From NCBI GenBank assembly GCA_964590135.1, contig CAZPVX010000017.1, positions 1 to 64,000 on the forward strand: 64,000 nucleotides of DNA, in the 5' to 3' direction. Shown in pieces: positions 34,770-43,923 of the stretch. Below the pieces are notes generated by a model. The model was given only the letters and a program-made list of their open reading frames with translations, was not told where the DNA came from and did not search any database. The stretch's first letter is position 1, and the number at the start of each line of letters is the position of its first letter. Source of the stretch: JBDHWI01 sp964590135 (GTDB lineage: Bacteria; Chloroflexota; Anaerolineae; J036; Brachytrichaceae). Both the position numbers and the translations under genes were made by a program.

Positions 34770-36152
34770 ATGTTTGCTTTTCTGCGCTCCATCCGTTTCC
34801 GGCTCACGCTGTGGTTCCTCGGCGTGTTTGCGCTGGTCATCTTCGCGCTGGGTGGATTCCTGTATCTCGGCTTGGAGCGCGTGTTGCTCGAGAATGTGGA
34901 TGCCGGCTTGAGCCGCGCAGCGCAGCGCGCGGTGAGCGCGCCGGTGACGACGACGCTGAGCAACGATGATGTGCTGGGGCAACTCAGCCTGCTCAGCCTT
35001 GCGCCGGCGCGGCTGGTCTCGCTGGATGGCAACGTGCTGCAGAGCGATGCGCTATTCCCAGAAAATGTGCCACTGGATGGGCCGGCGATTGCGTCTGCCA
35101 GCACTGGGAATCAACGCTTTGAATCACTTACGTTGAATGCTGTGCCATATCGCTTGTTCACTGCGTCGGTGCGCGTGAACGGTGTCCGCATGGCGGCAGT
35201 GCAGGTGACACAGCGTATCGACAACGAGATCAACACTCTGGCGCAAGTGCGGACGTTGTTGTTGATCGTGATCCCACTGGCGCTGGTGCTGGCGTCCTTT
35301 GGCGGCTGGTTTCTTGCCGGTCGCGCGCTTGCGCCCATGGAGCGTGTGCGCCGTAATGTGGAAAGCATCATCGGCAATACAGATTTGTCTCGCCGCGTCG
35401 GTCACCAGTTGAATGACGACGAAGTGGGCCGGCTGGCTCGCACCTTCGATGGCCTGCTGGAGCGCGTGCAACATGCCATGGTCCGCGAGAAGCAATTCAC
35501 TGCGGATGCGTCGCATGAATTGCGCTCGCCGTTGACCGTGCTGAAGGGTGAGCTTTCGGTGGCGTTGAGCCGCGGGCGCAGCGCCACCGAATATCGTGAA
35601 ACGCTCGAAGACATGAGCATGACTGTCGATGAGATGAGCGTGCTGGTTGATGATTTGCTCACGCTGTCGCGCGCGACAAACACTTCGCTGAAGCTGGATC
35701 TGATCGATGTGCGCAATCTGTGCGCGCAGGCATGCGAGCGGCTTGGGGTGATCGCCGTCGAGAAGAAAATTGGGCTGCAGCCGCCGGCGGCCGGCGAGCC
35801 GGTGAATGTGCGCGGTGACAAGCTGAAACTGCAGCGTGTGGTTAACAACCTGATCGACAATGCGCTGCGCTATACGCCGGCTGGCGGCACGGTGTGCGTG
35901 GGAGTTTCGCGCGAGCATCAACGCGCCATCATTCGCGTCAGCGACACCGGTATTGGCATTGCACCTGAGCATCAAGCGAAGATTTTTGAGCGCTTCTATC
36001 GCACTGATGAGAGTCGCGCGCGCGATGGCGGCGGCAGCGGGTTGGGTTTGCCCATCGTGCAGTCCATTGTCCGCGCGCATGGCGGCGAGATTGCCTTGCA
36101 GAGCGTGGTCGGGCAGGGCAGTGTTTTTGTCGTGCGTCTGCCGGCGGCATGA
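34770..36152 (+). CDS. Sensor histidine kinase
   Basis: A 460-aa class I histidine kinase. TM1 ~12-34, a ~125-residue extracytoplasmic sensor, TM2 ~162-185, a HAMP linker (GRALAPMERVRRNVESI), H-box with His249 in FTADASHELRSPL, N-box NNLIDNALRYTP, G1 DTGIGI, F-box RFYR, G2 GSGLGL. It forms a two-component system with the upstream regulator. The stimulus is unknown. Confidence 0.93.
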   Translation: MFAFLRSIRFRLTLWFLGVFALVIFALGGFLYLGLERVLLENVDAGLSRAAQRAVSAPVTTTLSNDDVLGQLSLLSLAPARLVSLDGNVLQSDALFPENVPLDGPAIASASTGNQRFESLTLNAVPYRLFTASVRVNGVRMAAVQVTQRIDNEINTLAQVRTLLLIVIPLALVLASFGGWFLAGRALAPMERVRRNVESIIGNTDLSRRVGHQLNDDEVGRLARTFDGLLERVQHAMVREKQFTADASHELRSPLTVLKGELSVALSRGRSATEYRETLEDMSMTVDEMSVLVDDLLTLSRATNTSLKLDLIDVRNLCAQACERLGVIAVEKKIGLQPPAAGEPVNVRGDKLKLQRVVNNLIDNALRYTPAGGTVCVGVSREHQRAIIRVSDTGIGIAPEHQAKIFERFYRTDESRARDGGGSGLGLPIVQSIVRAHGGEIALQSVVGQGSVFVVRLPAA

Positions 36153-36191
36153 CATTGCCAGGCAAAACGCCCCTCTCCGCGCCCACCTCGT

Positions 36192-36197
36192 TACAAT
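36192..36197 (+). promoter_or_regulatory. Candidate -10 box upstream of the DUF1269-like gene
   Basis: TACAAT ends 8 nt before the ATG at 36206. The intervening GGGGTGCA could also serve as a weak ribosome-binding site. Confidence 0.35.
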
Positions 36198-36205
36198 GGG
36201 GTGCA

Positions 36206-36736
36206 ATGGAAGAACAAACCGTGCCGACATCGCAGCTCATCATCTGCGCCTTCGAGGGCGCAGACAAGGCTGATGCAGTGCGCGACGCAATTGTCAAGTT
36301 GGATCACCAGACTGAAGCGATCAAGCTAGGCAACATCGCCGTGGTCAGCCGCAACGAGGAAGGACAGATTATCTTTCACGAAAGCAGGGATTGGCGCAAC
36401 TTTGCCAGCAATGCCGCCGGCGCGGTGACCGAAGGCGTGACGTGGCTGCTGTTCAATATCGCCGGTATGATGGGGCCGGTGTCAGGGCCGCTGGCAGGGC
36501 AAAAAGCGCGCAACGCTGTCAATCGCTTTGCGCGCGATTCCGGATTTCCGGATGCCGCATTGCGCGAATTGGGCGAGCGGCTGAGTGCCGGTCAGTCGGC
36601 GTTGATCACCCTGGTAAAGCCCGCGGAGCAAGCCATCGTCATACGTGCGCTGGAGCAGTTGGATGGACATCTTGTTTCTCATGAGGTTGCCGGCGATTTG
36701 ATCGACAAGCTATCGCATCCAGAGGCCAGCGGCTGA
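36206..36736 (+). CDS. DUF1269-like protein
   Basis: A 176-aa protein. It opens with a ferredoxin-like fold (LIICAFEGADKADAVRDAIVKL, IKLGNIAVVSR). A Gly-rich membrane-associating stretch (NAAGAVTEGVTWLLFNIAGMM) follows, then LRELGERLSAGQSALITLV. This matches DUF1269 membrane proteins of unknown function. An ATG at 36149 overlapping the kinase stop is the alternative start. Confidence 0.65.
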   Translation: MEEQTVPTSQLIICAFEGADKADAVRDAIVKLDHQTEAIKLGNIAVVSRNEEGQIIFHESRDWRNFASNAAGAVTEGVTWLLFNIAGMMGPVSGPLAGQKARNAVNRFARDSGFPDAALRELGERLSAGQSALITLVKPAEQAIVIRALEQLDGHLVSHEVAGDLIDKLSHPEASG

Positions 36737-36785
36737 GGCGGTTCCAGGTTCGCTGAGCAGGGTCTTATCCGGCCGGCGAGCCATG

Positions 36786-36791
36786 TATAAT
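36786..36791 (+). promoter_or_regulatory. -10 box of the tRNA-Pro gene
   Basis: A consensus TATAAT lies 11 nt before the first base of the tRNA. The -35 region is weak. Confidence 0.55.
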
Positions 36792-36802
36792 GCCGCAGCC
36801 CC

Positions 36803-36875
36803 CGGGGAATGGCGCAGTTGGTAGCGCGCACGGTTTGGGACCGTGAGGTCCCGGGTTCAAATCCCGGTTCCCCGA
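36803..36875 (+). tRNA. tRNA-Pro (anticodon TGG)
   Basis: A 73-nt cloverleaf. The acceptor CGGGGAA pairs with TTCCCCG, with A as discriminator. The anticodon stem CACGG/CCGTG encloses TTTGGGA (anticodon TGG). The T arm CCGGG-TTCAAAT-CCCGG is intact. The 3' CCA is not encoded. Confidence 0.96.
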
Positions 36876-36915
36876 TTCAAGGAAGCCCCGCAGTTTGAGA
36901 AACTCCAGCTTGTGT

Positions 36916-36951
36916 GCTGCAAGCGCCATTCCGCAGAGAAACGCTTGCAGC
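36916..36951 (+). other. 10-bp perfect hairpin in the rho leader region
   Basis: GCTGCAAGCG (36916-36925) pairs with CGCTTGCAGC (36942-36951) around a 16-nt loop. It sits in the 270-bp non-coding stretch between tRNA-Pro and rho; nothing else was recognised there. No U-tract follows. It could be an RNA structure in the rho leader, whose expression is autoregulated in other bacteria. Confidence 0.4.
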
Positions 36952-37145
36952 CGAGTGCAATTGCTCGTCTTTACTGAGGCTTCTCCCTTGAAGTGTGGAT
37001 TTATTTTTGTGCAACACACATGGCGCCAATCGCCACGCCAGTTTTCTGACAACACATCTACTCGCTTGCATTACAGACCGACTTGCCTGATCTGACTGAC
37101 TTGTGACTGGACAACCGTCACGCAGATAGACAGCACTCGCACCCC

Positions 37146-38804
37146 ATGCCTGTAAAGAACAAAACCAACATGAAGAAACAAGACGAATCCCTCAAAGCTT
37201 CGCACGAAGCGCCCGAGAGCAATGCCAATGGCGATCCCTACATGATCGAGCCAGTGGCCAGCCCGGTCGCGGATGAGCCGGCCGCTCCTGCCGTTCAACC
37301 GCCTCAAACAGAAATACAGTCCGACGAGCTGCCGGCGCAGGCCCTGCCACCGCCCGAACGCGAGTTTCGCGAACATCGTGAACACCGCGAGCCACGCGAG
37401 CGTGGCGACCGCGCAGACCGCGCAGATCGCGGGGATCGTGGCGAGCGGGGTGATCGCGGAGATCGCGGCCATCAAAATTTTCAAAACAACCCAAATCAGA
37501 ACTTTCGTCAGCAGCGCCGCAATATGTTCGACATGGCAAAGCTGGAAACCGAGACGCTGAGCGAGTTGCGCGACCGCGCCAAGGATCTTGGCATTACCGG
37601 CTACACCCGGCTGAAGAAAGACGACCTCATCATCCAACTTCTGCGAACACAAGCCGAGAAGAACGGCCTTGAACTGCGTGGCGGGGTGATCGATATCGTT
37701 GACGACAACATCGGCTTCCTGCGCGCCGAGCATTATCTGCCTGGCCCCGATGACATCTACGTATCGCCCTCGCAGATCAAGCGCTTCAGCCTGCGCACTG
37801 GCGACATGGTGGTTGGCCAGGTGCGTCCGCCGAAGGACAGCGAGAAATATTACAGCCTGCTGCGTGTGGAAACGGTGAATGGCCAGGATCCCGAAGCTGC
37901 CAAGAATCGCCCGCATTTCGAGAAACTCACGCCGATCTTCCCGAATGAGATCTACAACCTTGAGGCGAGCGGCAAGCTCAGCATGCGGCTGCTCAACATC
38001 GTGGCGCCGATCGGCAAAGGCCAGCGCGGTTTGATTGTTGCGCCGCCAAAGGTCGGCAAGACCACGTTGCTGAAAGACATCGCAAATGCCATCAGCAAAA
38101 GCTACAAGGATGTGCATCTCATGGTCGCGCTGATTGCCGAGCGCCCCGAAGAAGCCACCGATTTCGATCGCAGCGTGGATGCTGAGGTGATCTCGTCGAC
38201 CTTCGATGAGCCGGTGCAAAGTCATGTGCGGGTGGCTGAGATGGTGCTGAATCGCGCCAAGCGCCTGGTGGAATGCGGCCGTGATGTGGTGATTCTGATG
38301 GACTCGCTCACTCGTCTCAGCCGCGCCTACAACCTGACTGTGCCGTCGAGTGGCCGCACGCTGTCAGGCGGTGTCGACCCAGCGGCGCTGTATCCGCCGA
38401 AGGAATTTTTTGGCGCAGCGCGCAACATCGAAGAGGGCGGCAGCCTGACGATCATCGCAACCGTGCTGGTGGACACCGGCAGCCGTATGGATGACTTCAT
38501 CTTCGAGGAATTCAAGGGCACCGGCAACATGGAAATTCATCTGTCGCGCCGGCTGGCCGACCGTCGCATCTTCCCGGCCTTCGACATCACCGCCAGCAGC
38601 ACGCGCCGCGACGAATTGCTGCTGGGTGAGAAGACGGTGCAGAAGACATACCTCATGCGCCGCATGATGAGCCAGCTCACTGCGCCGCAGCCACAGGGCG
38701 CCGGCTATGACATCACCAACGCGATGGAAGCCTTCCTGGCGCGCTATGGCAAGACGAAGAGCAACGACGAGTTTCTCGCCTCGCTGACGAAGGATTTCTC
38801 ATAA
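37146..38804 (+). CDS. rho: Transcription termination factor Rho
   Basis: A 552-aa hexameric RNA helicase ending untranslated transcripts. The N-terminal ~120 residues are a disordered, charged insert with REHREHREPRERGDRA-type repeats. The Rho N-domain follows (LSELRDRAKDLGITGYTRLKKDDLI), then the cold-shock RNA-binding fold and the RecA-like core: the P-loop APPKVGKTTLL, ILMDSLTRLSRAYN, and GGVDPAALYPPKEFFGAAR. Arg/Asp-rich N-terminal insertions are known in Rho of several phyla and can alter RNA binding. The start could also be ATG 37170; no clear Shine-Dalgarno is seen. Confidence 0.96.
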   Translation: MPVKNKTNMKKQDESLKASHEAPESNANGDPYMIEPVASPVADEPAAPAVQPPQTEIQSDELPAQALPPPEREFREHREHREPRERGDRADRADRGDRGERGDRGDRGHQNFQNNPNQNFRQQRRNMFDMAKLETETLSELRDRAKDLGITGYTRLKKDDLIIQLLRTQAEKNGLELRGGVIDIVDDNIGFLRAEHYLPGPDDIYVSPSQIKRFSLRTGDMVVGQVRPPKDSEKYYSLLRVETVNGQDPEAAKNRPHFEKLTPIFPNEIYNLEASGKLSMRLLNIVAPIGKGQRGLIVAPPKVGKTTLLKDIANAISKSYKDVHLMVALIAERPEEATDFDRSVDAEVISSTFDEPVQSHVRVAEMVLNRAKRLVECGRDVVILMDSLTRLSRAYNLTVPSSGRTLSGGVDPAALYPPKEFFGAARNIEEGGSLTIIATVLVDTGSRMDDFIFEEFKGTGNMEIHLSRRLADRRIFPAFDITASSTRRDELLLGEKTVQKTYLMRRMMSQLTAPQPQGAGYDITNAMEAFLARYGKTKSNDEFLASLTKDFS

Positions 38805-38861
38805 TCAGCGCGCGTGGCGCATCACGCAGCGGACCTTCGTGATGCGCAGCCAATTCTCCCC

Positions 38862-39650
38862 ATGGAAGAAGACATCGACCTTGATCTGGCGCAGGGGGAT
38901 CGCATCAGCCGGCGCGTGGCGCATGGCGTGTATCGCATCCTGCACAATCGCAAGGTCGTCGGCGAGGAGTTGTGGGGCATCTTTGGCCTGCGCGCCGGCG
39001 GCTATCGATTGATGTCGGAGATCGATTTGAAGTGGCCGACGCCAAACCAGCAGCGCGTGCAGTTGGATGTAGATGCGAACTGGCAAACCCAGTCGCTGTG
39101 GGCGCAGATCGATCTGCACGGCAAGCGTCGCGTGGCGCACTATCTGCCGGCTGAAAATGGCATTGAGGTCAGCGTCGTGGAAGGTTCGTTGCGCTATGCG
39201 GATGCTGGCCGCAACGCCGATCAACCCTTTCAACTGGCGCCGGCTGCCAAACCCAAATCGATCCTGAGCACGATGTTGCCGGCGCAGGACAACACCTTCC
39301 TCGATTTCGGCTCCACGCTGCTCAACTTTGCGCATCTCCGGCGCATCGCGCTCAAGCCGGGAAAATCGATGGATATTTACACCGTTGTGGTGATGCAGCC
39401 GGCGCTCGAACCCTTTGCGCTGGTGCAGGTCTACACCTATCAGCGCGACGAGCAGATCACCTCGTTGATTGAACCGTATGTCAACACGCGCCGCTACATG
39501 ATCGAAGAGCGCGATGGGTTGAGTGAAGCCGGCGCGCCTGTCACCACGCTCTGGGTCGATGAACACGGCGTCGCGGTCAAGCAGGATGTCCTGCTTGGCC
39601 GCGACACGCATGGCTGTGAATTGACGAGCTACACCTGGCAGGGCGACTAG
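38862..39650 (+). CDS. Hypothetical protein, beta-rich
   Basis: A 262-aa soluble protein of unknown family. It contains GGYRLMSEIDLKWPTPNQQR and several alternating hydrophobic segments suggesting a beta barrel or jelly roll. The ATG at 38862 is chosen; a GTG at 38814 would extend it. It follows rho by 57 nt and its stop overlaps the end of the convergent vWA gene by 4 nt. The opposite frame is also long but lacks a plausible start or domain. Confidence 0.6.
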   Translation: MEEDIDLDLAQGDRISRRVAHGVYRILHNRKVVGEELWGIFGLRAGGYRLMSEIDLKWPTPNQQRVQLDVDANWQTQSLWAQIDLHGKRRVAHYLPAENGIEVSVVEGSLRYADAGRNADQPFQLAPAAKPKSILSTMLPAQDNTFLDFGSTLLNFAHLRRIALKPGKSMDIYTVVVMQPALEPFALVQVYTYQRDEQITSLIEPYVNTRRYMIEERDGLSEAGAPVTTLWVDEHGVAVKQDVLLGRDTHGCELTSYTWQGD

Positions 39651-41365
39651 CGCAGCATCGCCGCGCGCTGCACCAACTGGGCGAATTCCTGCACGTCTGC
39701 ATCCTGCGGCAACAGGCGCGACACCTGCCAGGTATAGCTGGTCAATTCGCCGAGCGGCATGTTGGTGTAGGGGCTGCGGCGCAAAATCTCAGCATACTGC
39801 ATCACCGTTGCGTTCATCTGAAAGCGCGGCGAGGTCTGCTCGTAATTGCTGCTCAGGTCCCACGTGTTTATATCGCCGGCAATTTCCTGCGCTTGCATCG
39901 CATCTGGATCCTGCCAGCGCAGGAACACCGTCGCAAGCTTGCCGCGCGCGCTGGGTCGCAGCGTGATCTGATACATCGCAGTGGCGTTGTGGCCGGCGTT
40001 CAATTCGCCGGCATCCACGCGATTGTCGCGGAAATCCTGATCCGCCACGGCGCGATTCTCATAGCCAACCAGCCGATAGGTTGCCACGACCTCTGGGTTG
40101 AAATCGATCTGCACTCTTGCATCCTTGGCAATCGCCTCAAGCGAATTGGTCAGCCGGTCGATGAACATCTTGCGCGCTTCTTCGAGCGTGTCGATGTAGG
40201 CATAGAAGCCATTGCCCTTGTTTGCAAGCTGCTCCATCATCACGTCGTTGTAGTTGTCCATGCCAAAGCCAATGGTCGACAACATCACGTCCGCCGGCGC
40301 GCTGCCTTTCACGCCGTTGATCAGCATGATGGGATCGGTTGTGCCGACGTTGCCCACACCATCGCTGCATAGGATGACGCGATTGATGCCGCCCGGCAGG
40401 TAGCTGTGGGTTGCCATCTGGTAACCCAGTTGCAGGCCGGCTTCAGTGTTCGTGCTGCCTTCTGGCTGCAGGGTATAGATGGCGTTGAGAATCGCGTTCT
40501 TATCCGCGCCGCTGGTTGGGTTTAGCACCACGCGCGCGGTGTTGCCAAATACGACAATGCTCACGCTGTCATCGGCGCGCAGGCGATCCACCAGCATTTG
40601 CAGCGAGCGCTTCACCGTGCCGAGCCGGCTTTCCATTGCCATTGACCCGCTCACGTCGATCACAAACGTGAGCGCTGCCGGCTTGCGTTGAGCCGCTGGG
40701 ATTTCGTAGCCTTGCACGCCAATGCGCAGCAGATATGAGCCATCGCGATGGAAGGGTGAAGGCGCGCCGTCGGCATAGATGGCAAATGTATTGTTCGCCG
40801 GTGGCACATAGTCCTGCGCGAAATAGTTGATGTATTCCTCCGCGCGCACTGTGTCATATGGCGGCAGGATGCCCTGGTTCACGTAGTTGCGGCCAATCGC
40901 ATATGACGCCGTGTCCACATCCAGCGCGAAGGTTGAGAGGTGATCGCGTGTGGTGTCGATGAAAGGGTTGACGCCGTAATCTTTGAAGGTGGTGTCGATG
41001 GGCGGCTGCGGCTGCGCGACAGAAGTTGGTTCGACCGGCGCGCGGTTGCCGCCGACAACGATCGGCGCCGGCCCGCCGCCTTGCTGCGGCGGCAGGGGCT
41101 GTGCCGGCAATGGGTGCGCGGCAGGCGGCATGGCGTTCGCGCCGGCTTCCATCGCTGGCGGCGCTTGATCGATAAAAGGCGCTTGAGTGGCTGCAACCAC
41201 CGCCGTGCTGGTTGACGCCATCGGTTCATTCACCGTTTTTTGTGCTGGCGGTTGGGGTGGCACATGGCGAGGCGGTGCTGGTTCGGCCACGCGCGCACAG
41301 CCGGCGAGCGCAATGGCCAACAGGCTGGCGATCAAAACGAGCTTGCGTGAAACAGGTGTATTCAT
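39647..41365 (-). CDS. YfbK-like von Willebrand factor A lipoprotein
   Basis: A 572-aa lipoprotein. A lipobox (AIALAGC, Cys ~22) and a Pro/Ala-rich linker precede a vWF-A N-terminal domain (NPFIDTTRDHLSTFALDVDTASY) and a vWA domain. The MIDAS site is complete: TFVIDVSGSMAM (DxSxS), a Thr in GSTNTEAG, and CSDGVGN. A C-terminal DUF3520-type domain follows. GGAGG lies 7 nt before the ATG. Such proteins sit on the outer face of the membrane and bind partners via Mg2+; the partner may be encoded in the next gene. Confidence 0.85.
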   Translation of the reverse strand: MNTPVSRKLVLIASLLAIALAGCARVAEPAPPRHVPPQPPAQKTVNEPMASTSTAVVAATQAPFIDQAPPAMEAGANAMPPAAHPLPAQPLPPQQGGGPAPIVVGGNRAPVEPTSVAQPQPPIDTTFKDYGVNPFIDTTRDHLSTFALDVDTASYAIGRNYVNQGILPPYDTVRAEEYINYFAQDYVPPANNTFAIYADGAPSPFHRDGSYLLRIGVQGYEIPAAQRKPAALTFVIDVSGSMAMESRLGTVKRSLQMLVDRLRADDSVSIVVFGNTARVVLNPTSGADKNAILNAIYTLQPEGSTNTEAGLQLGYQMATHSYLPGGINRVILCSDGVGNVGTTDPIMLINGVKGSAPADVMLSTIGFGMDNYNDVMMEQLANKGNGFYAYIDTLEEARKMFIDRLTNSLEAIAKDARVQIDFNPEVVATYRLVGYENRAVADQDFRDNRVDAGELNAGHNATAMYQITLRPSARGKLATVFLRWQDPDAMQAQEIAGDINTWDLSSNYEQTSPRFQMNATVMQYAEILRRSPYTNMPLGELTSYTWQVSRLLPQDADVQEFAQLVQRAAMLR

Positions 41366-41500
41366 GGCGATCCTCCCTTTGTATGCAAACATCCTTTGCG
41401 CAACAGGGTAGGGAGTGCGCCATGCGCCGGCTTGATTTTCGGTTGATAGGATGTTGACAGTCGCAAGGCATGCGGTCGCGCATGCGGATTGCGCCATCTC

Positions 41501-43744
41501 TTACGTGAATTTCTGTGCCACGTGCGCCGCGGTGAGGTAGAGCAGGTGGCGCTGGTGCGCGGTGAGATTGGTGAATTTGAGCGAGCCGAGCGCGGTCATG
41601 GTGAGCGCGAGCCAATACTCGTTGTGTTGCAAAGGATTGAACAGGCAGCGCCATGCCAGCGAGCGCGCCGTATCGATCAGCGCGCCTTGATCAACTGTGG
41701 GCTCGCCGGCGTCCAGTTGCCGCAGCAGCGCCAGGAAGTCGCGCGGGTCTGACAATGCCGGCGCGACGATCTGCGAAATCAGTTCGGTCTCCATTCGCAC
41801 AAAGTCGAAGAGCGTGTGCCCCTCGCGCGTGCTGGCGAAGTCGATCAGCCAGACGAACGCGCCTGGGCCAGACAGCACATTCTCTAGATTCAAATCGCCA
41901 TGGATGATTGACTGCGTGCCGCGGATGCTGCGATGTTCAATCGACGCCAGCGCATCGATGGGATCAGGTAACCCGAGCAGATCGAGACCCCGCACGAAGC
42001 TGCGCAAGAGCGTGTTTCGCGTGCCGGCGATGCGCCAATGCTGCCGATCCAGGCGCGGCATTTCGGGGCTGTTGATGCGGATGCGCAGAGGCGGCTGGCC
42101 GGCGCTTGGCGTTCCAGTGAGCGAGTAGCTCACGCCATCCGGCCGCTGCTCAATCAGCGGAAAATCGCGCAGTGTGACCACATCGCCGCTATTGATCTCC
42201 TGCATTGCCTGGCTCAGCGTGGCGGCGCCGCTGATGCGCCGCGCGTTGCGCGCTGGTGCGCATGGCTCGACGACGAGATGGGATGGCAGCGCGCGATCGT
42301 ATTCCTGCGAAAGTTTGAAAGTGTAGGGGCGTTTTTGCAGCCACCAGTTCGGACCGAACGTGTCAAAGAGTGTGTGCAGCAAGGCTGGATCGGGGTTGCG
42401 CAGCAGGGCTTCCCGCAGGCTGGTGGGCGCCTGGCCAGGCTTGCCGATGAAGGTATAACGCAGCACGGCTTGCGAAGTGATGCCGGCAGGCGAGAGTGTC
42501 GCCGGCGGTTCTTGAATGCGCGCCGTCACGGGCGGCAGCGTGTCTTTCACGAATCGCTCGTAATTGTGAAATTCTCGCTCGATGCTGCTGCGCTCACCCA
42601 TCTTGGCGATGGTGTAGGCATCGCTGCGGCCATCTGCCTGCACTGGCAGGCACAGCAGGGTGCGCGCGCCTGAATAGCCGGAGCGAAATTCACGTTCCAC
42701 CGACACCCGCGCATACTTGCGGAAGACCGCGCGCAACAGTTGCTGCTCATCGTCGTGCAGAACAATCTCGTGGTGTGGTTCGATGGCCGTGCCAACATTT
42801 GCCTTCGTTGCAACTGTGATTTCATCGGGGAGCGCGGTGTTGCGCCGGCGGCCCATCATCCATGCCAGCCCGCCCATCCCTGCACCGAGCACCAGTCCCA
42901 TTACGCCCAATGTGCCGGCTTGCGCGACTGTCATGCCCATGATCGATTCGACCTGCACGCTCATGCCGCGCGAGAATGCCTGTGAGGAGGCGACTGCGCT
43001 GCCGTCCTTCACCCATTCGAACAGCAAAGACAGCGTGAGCCGCTGCTGGCCGGCCTGCCTGGGGCTGATGGACCAGCGCAGCGTCACCGGCTCATTTTTG
43101 GGCAATGCGATGCGTTGCTCACCTGCCGGCGAGATGCTGAAGCCGACACCCTGCAGGCTGCCGATCACGCTCACTGCTGCGTTTTCGGGCCGCTTCACTT
43201 GCACTGCCGTAGTCACCACCTGGTTGCCTTGAAACTCGGTGCTGAGCGTGTAGCCGGCTTGTGAGGGGATCAATGACACGCGCACCAGATCGGAATCGCC
43301 GAGCCGCATATGTGGCGGCCATTCCAACTCCACGATGCGCGGCTCTTGTTGGATGGCCGGCGTGGGGATGGGCGTGTTTTGAGGCAGGGGCGGGGGTGCC
43401 ATGGTTGGCTCGACGGCCGGCGTTGCCGTTGCTTCTTTATCTTGGGCAGATTGCGCTTCGTTTGCTGCCGGCGGCGCCGGCGTCGACGGTTGGCTGCCGC
43501 CGGCAGATGCTGTGACTGCCGGCATTTCAGTCGGGCTGGGCGCAGTTGTTGTCGCCGGCGCTTCTATCGGTGCTTCAGTGGTGGCGGGAGCTTCAGGGGC
43601 TGCCGGCATGGCAGGCAATGGAGCCGTCGTTGCAGCAGGGGCACTACTTGATGGTGCCGCTGCAGGCCCGCAGGCGGCCAATATTGTCGCCAGAACGAGT
43701 ATGGCGGGCAGCAGAAGGTGAAATCTTGCGCGGGTGCTGTTCAT
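41501..43744 (-). CDS. Transmembrane lipoprotein with cytoplasmic APH/TCAD9-like kinase domain
   Basis: A 747-aa protein. The lipobox TILAAC (~Cys25) is followed by ~115 low-complexity Ala/Pro/Thr residues and an extracellular beta domain (~130-270). One TM follows (AGTLGVMGLVLGAGMGGLAWMMG, a span then GRRR). The C-terminal ~430 residues form a kinase-like domain: AYTIAKMGERSSIEREFHNY, catalytic-loop IHGDLNLENVL and metal-binding VWLIDFAS. The layout resembles aminoglycoside-phosphotransferase folds and ternary-complex-associated domain 9 (TCAD9) of conflict systems. The start overlaps the 48-aa gene by 4 nt. Confidence 0.72.
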   Translation of the reverse strand: MNSTRARFHLLLPAILVLATILAACGPAAAPSSSAPAATTAPLPAMPAAPEAPATTEAPIEAPATTTAPSPTEMPAVTASAGGSQPSTPAPPAANEAQSAQDKEATATPAVEPTMAPPPLPQNTPIPTPAIQQEPRIVELEWPPHMRLGDSDLVRVSLIPSQAGYTLSTEFQGNQVVTTAVQVKRPENAAVSVIGSLQGVGFSISPAGEQRIALPKNEPVTLRWSISPRQAGQQRLTLSLLFEWVKDGSAVASSQAFSRGMSVQVESIMGMTVAQAGTLGVMGLVLGAGMGGLAWMMGRRRNTALPDEITVATKANVGTAIEPHHEIVLHDDEQQLLRAVFRKYARVSVEREFRSGYSGARTLLCLPVQADGRSDAYTIAKMGERSSIEREFHNYERFVKDTLPPVTARIQEPPATLSPAGITSQAVLRYTFIGKPGQAPTSLREALLRNPDPALLHTLFDTFGPNWWLQKRPYTFKLSQEYDRALPSHLVVEPCAPARNARRISGAATLSQAMQEINSGDVVTLRDFPLIEQRPDGVSYSLTGTPSAGQPPLRIRINSPEMPRLDRQHWRIAGTRNTLLRSFVRGLDLLGLPDPIDALASIEHRSIRGTQSIIHGDLNLENVLSGPGAFVWLIDFASTREGHTLFDFVRMETELISQIVAPALSDPRDFLALLRQLDAGEPTVDQGALIDTARSLAWRCLFNPLQHNEYWLALTMTALGSLKFTNLTAHQRHLLYLTAAHVAQKFT

Positions 43745-43887
43745 GGCACAACTGCTGTCGGCACAATGATGGTCGTCTCAATCACTGGGTTGCTGCGCGG
43801 CGCACTTGCCAGGAAGATCAACACGAGCGATAGCAGCAGCACCAGCAGGGCCGCAATCCACAATCCGCGTCGTGTAATCTTTGCCAT
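43741..43887 (-). CDS. 48-aa single-pass membrane peptide
   Basis: MAKITRRGLW, then a long Leu/Val/Ile/Ala helix (ALLVLLLSLVLIFLAS), then a short polar tail ending IIVPTAVVP. Its stop overlaps the start of the kinase-like lipoprotein (ATGA), indicating coupling. It is the first gene of the leftward unit and is divergent from the winged-helix ATPase 36 nt away. Confidence 0.6.
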   Translation of the reverse strand: MAKITRRGLWIAALLVLLLSLVLIFLASAPRSNPVIETTIIVPTAVVP

Positions 43888-43904
43888 GATGAGTCGTGTG
43901 AGTA

Positions 43905-43910
43905 TAGAAT
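43905..43910 (+). promoter_or_regulatory. Candidate -10 box of the P-loop/winged-helix regulator
   Basis: TAGAAT (within TATAGAAT) lies 13 nt before the ATG at 43924, implying a very short or absent leader; no Shine-Dalgarno. Confidence 0.4.
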
Positions 43911-43923
43911 CACCCACGCATTC

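Noticed and set aside
37381..37470. Short tandem DNA repeat as a mobile or CRISPR-like element
   Set aside because: It is the codon-level repeat of the Arg/Asp-rich Rho insert; no spacers.
38805..39611. Leftward 268-codon frame opposite the post-rho gene
   Set aside because: Close call, but the + frame has a better start and globular composition, and follows rho co-directionally.
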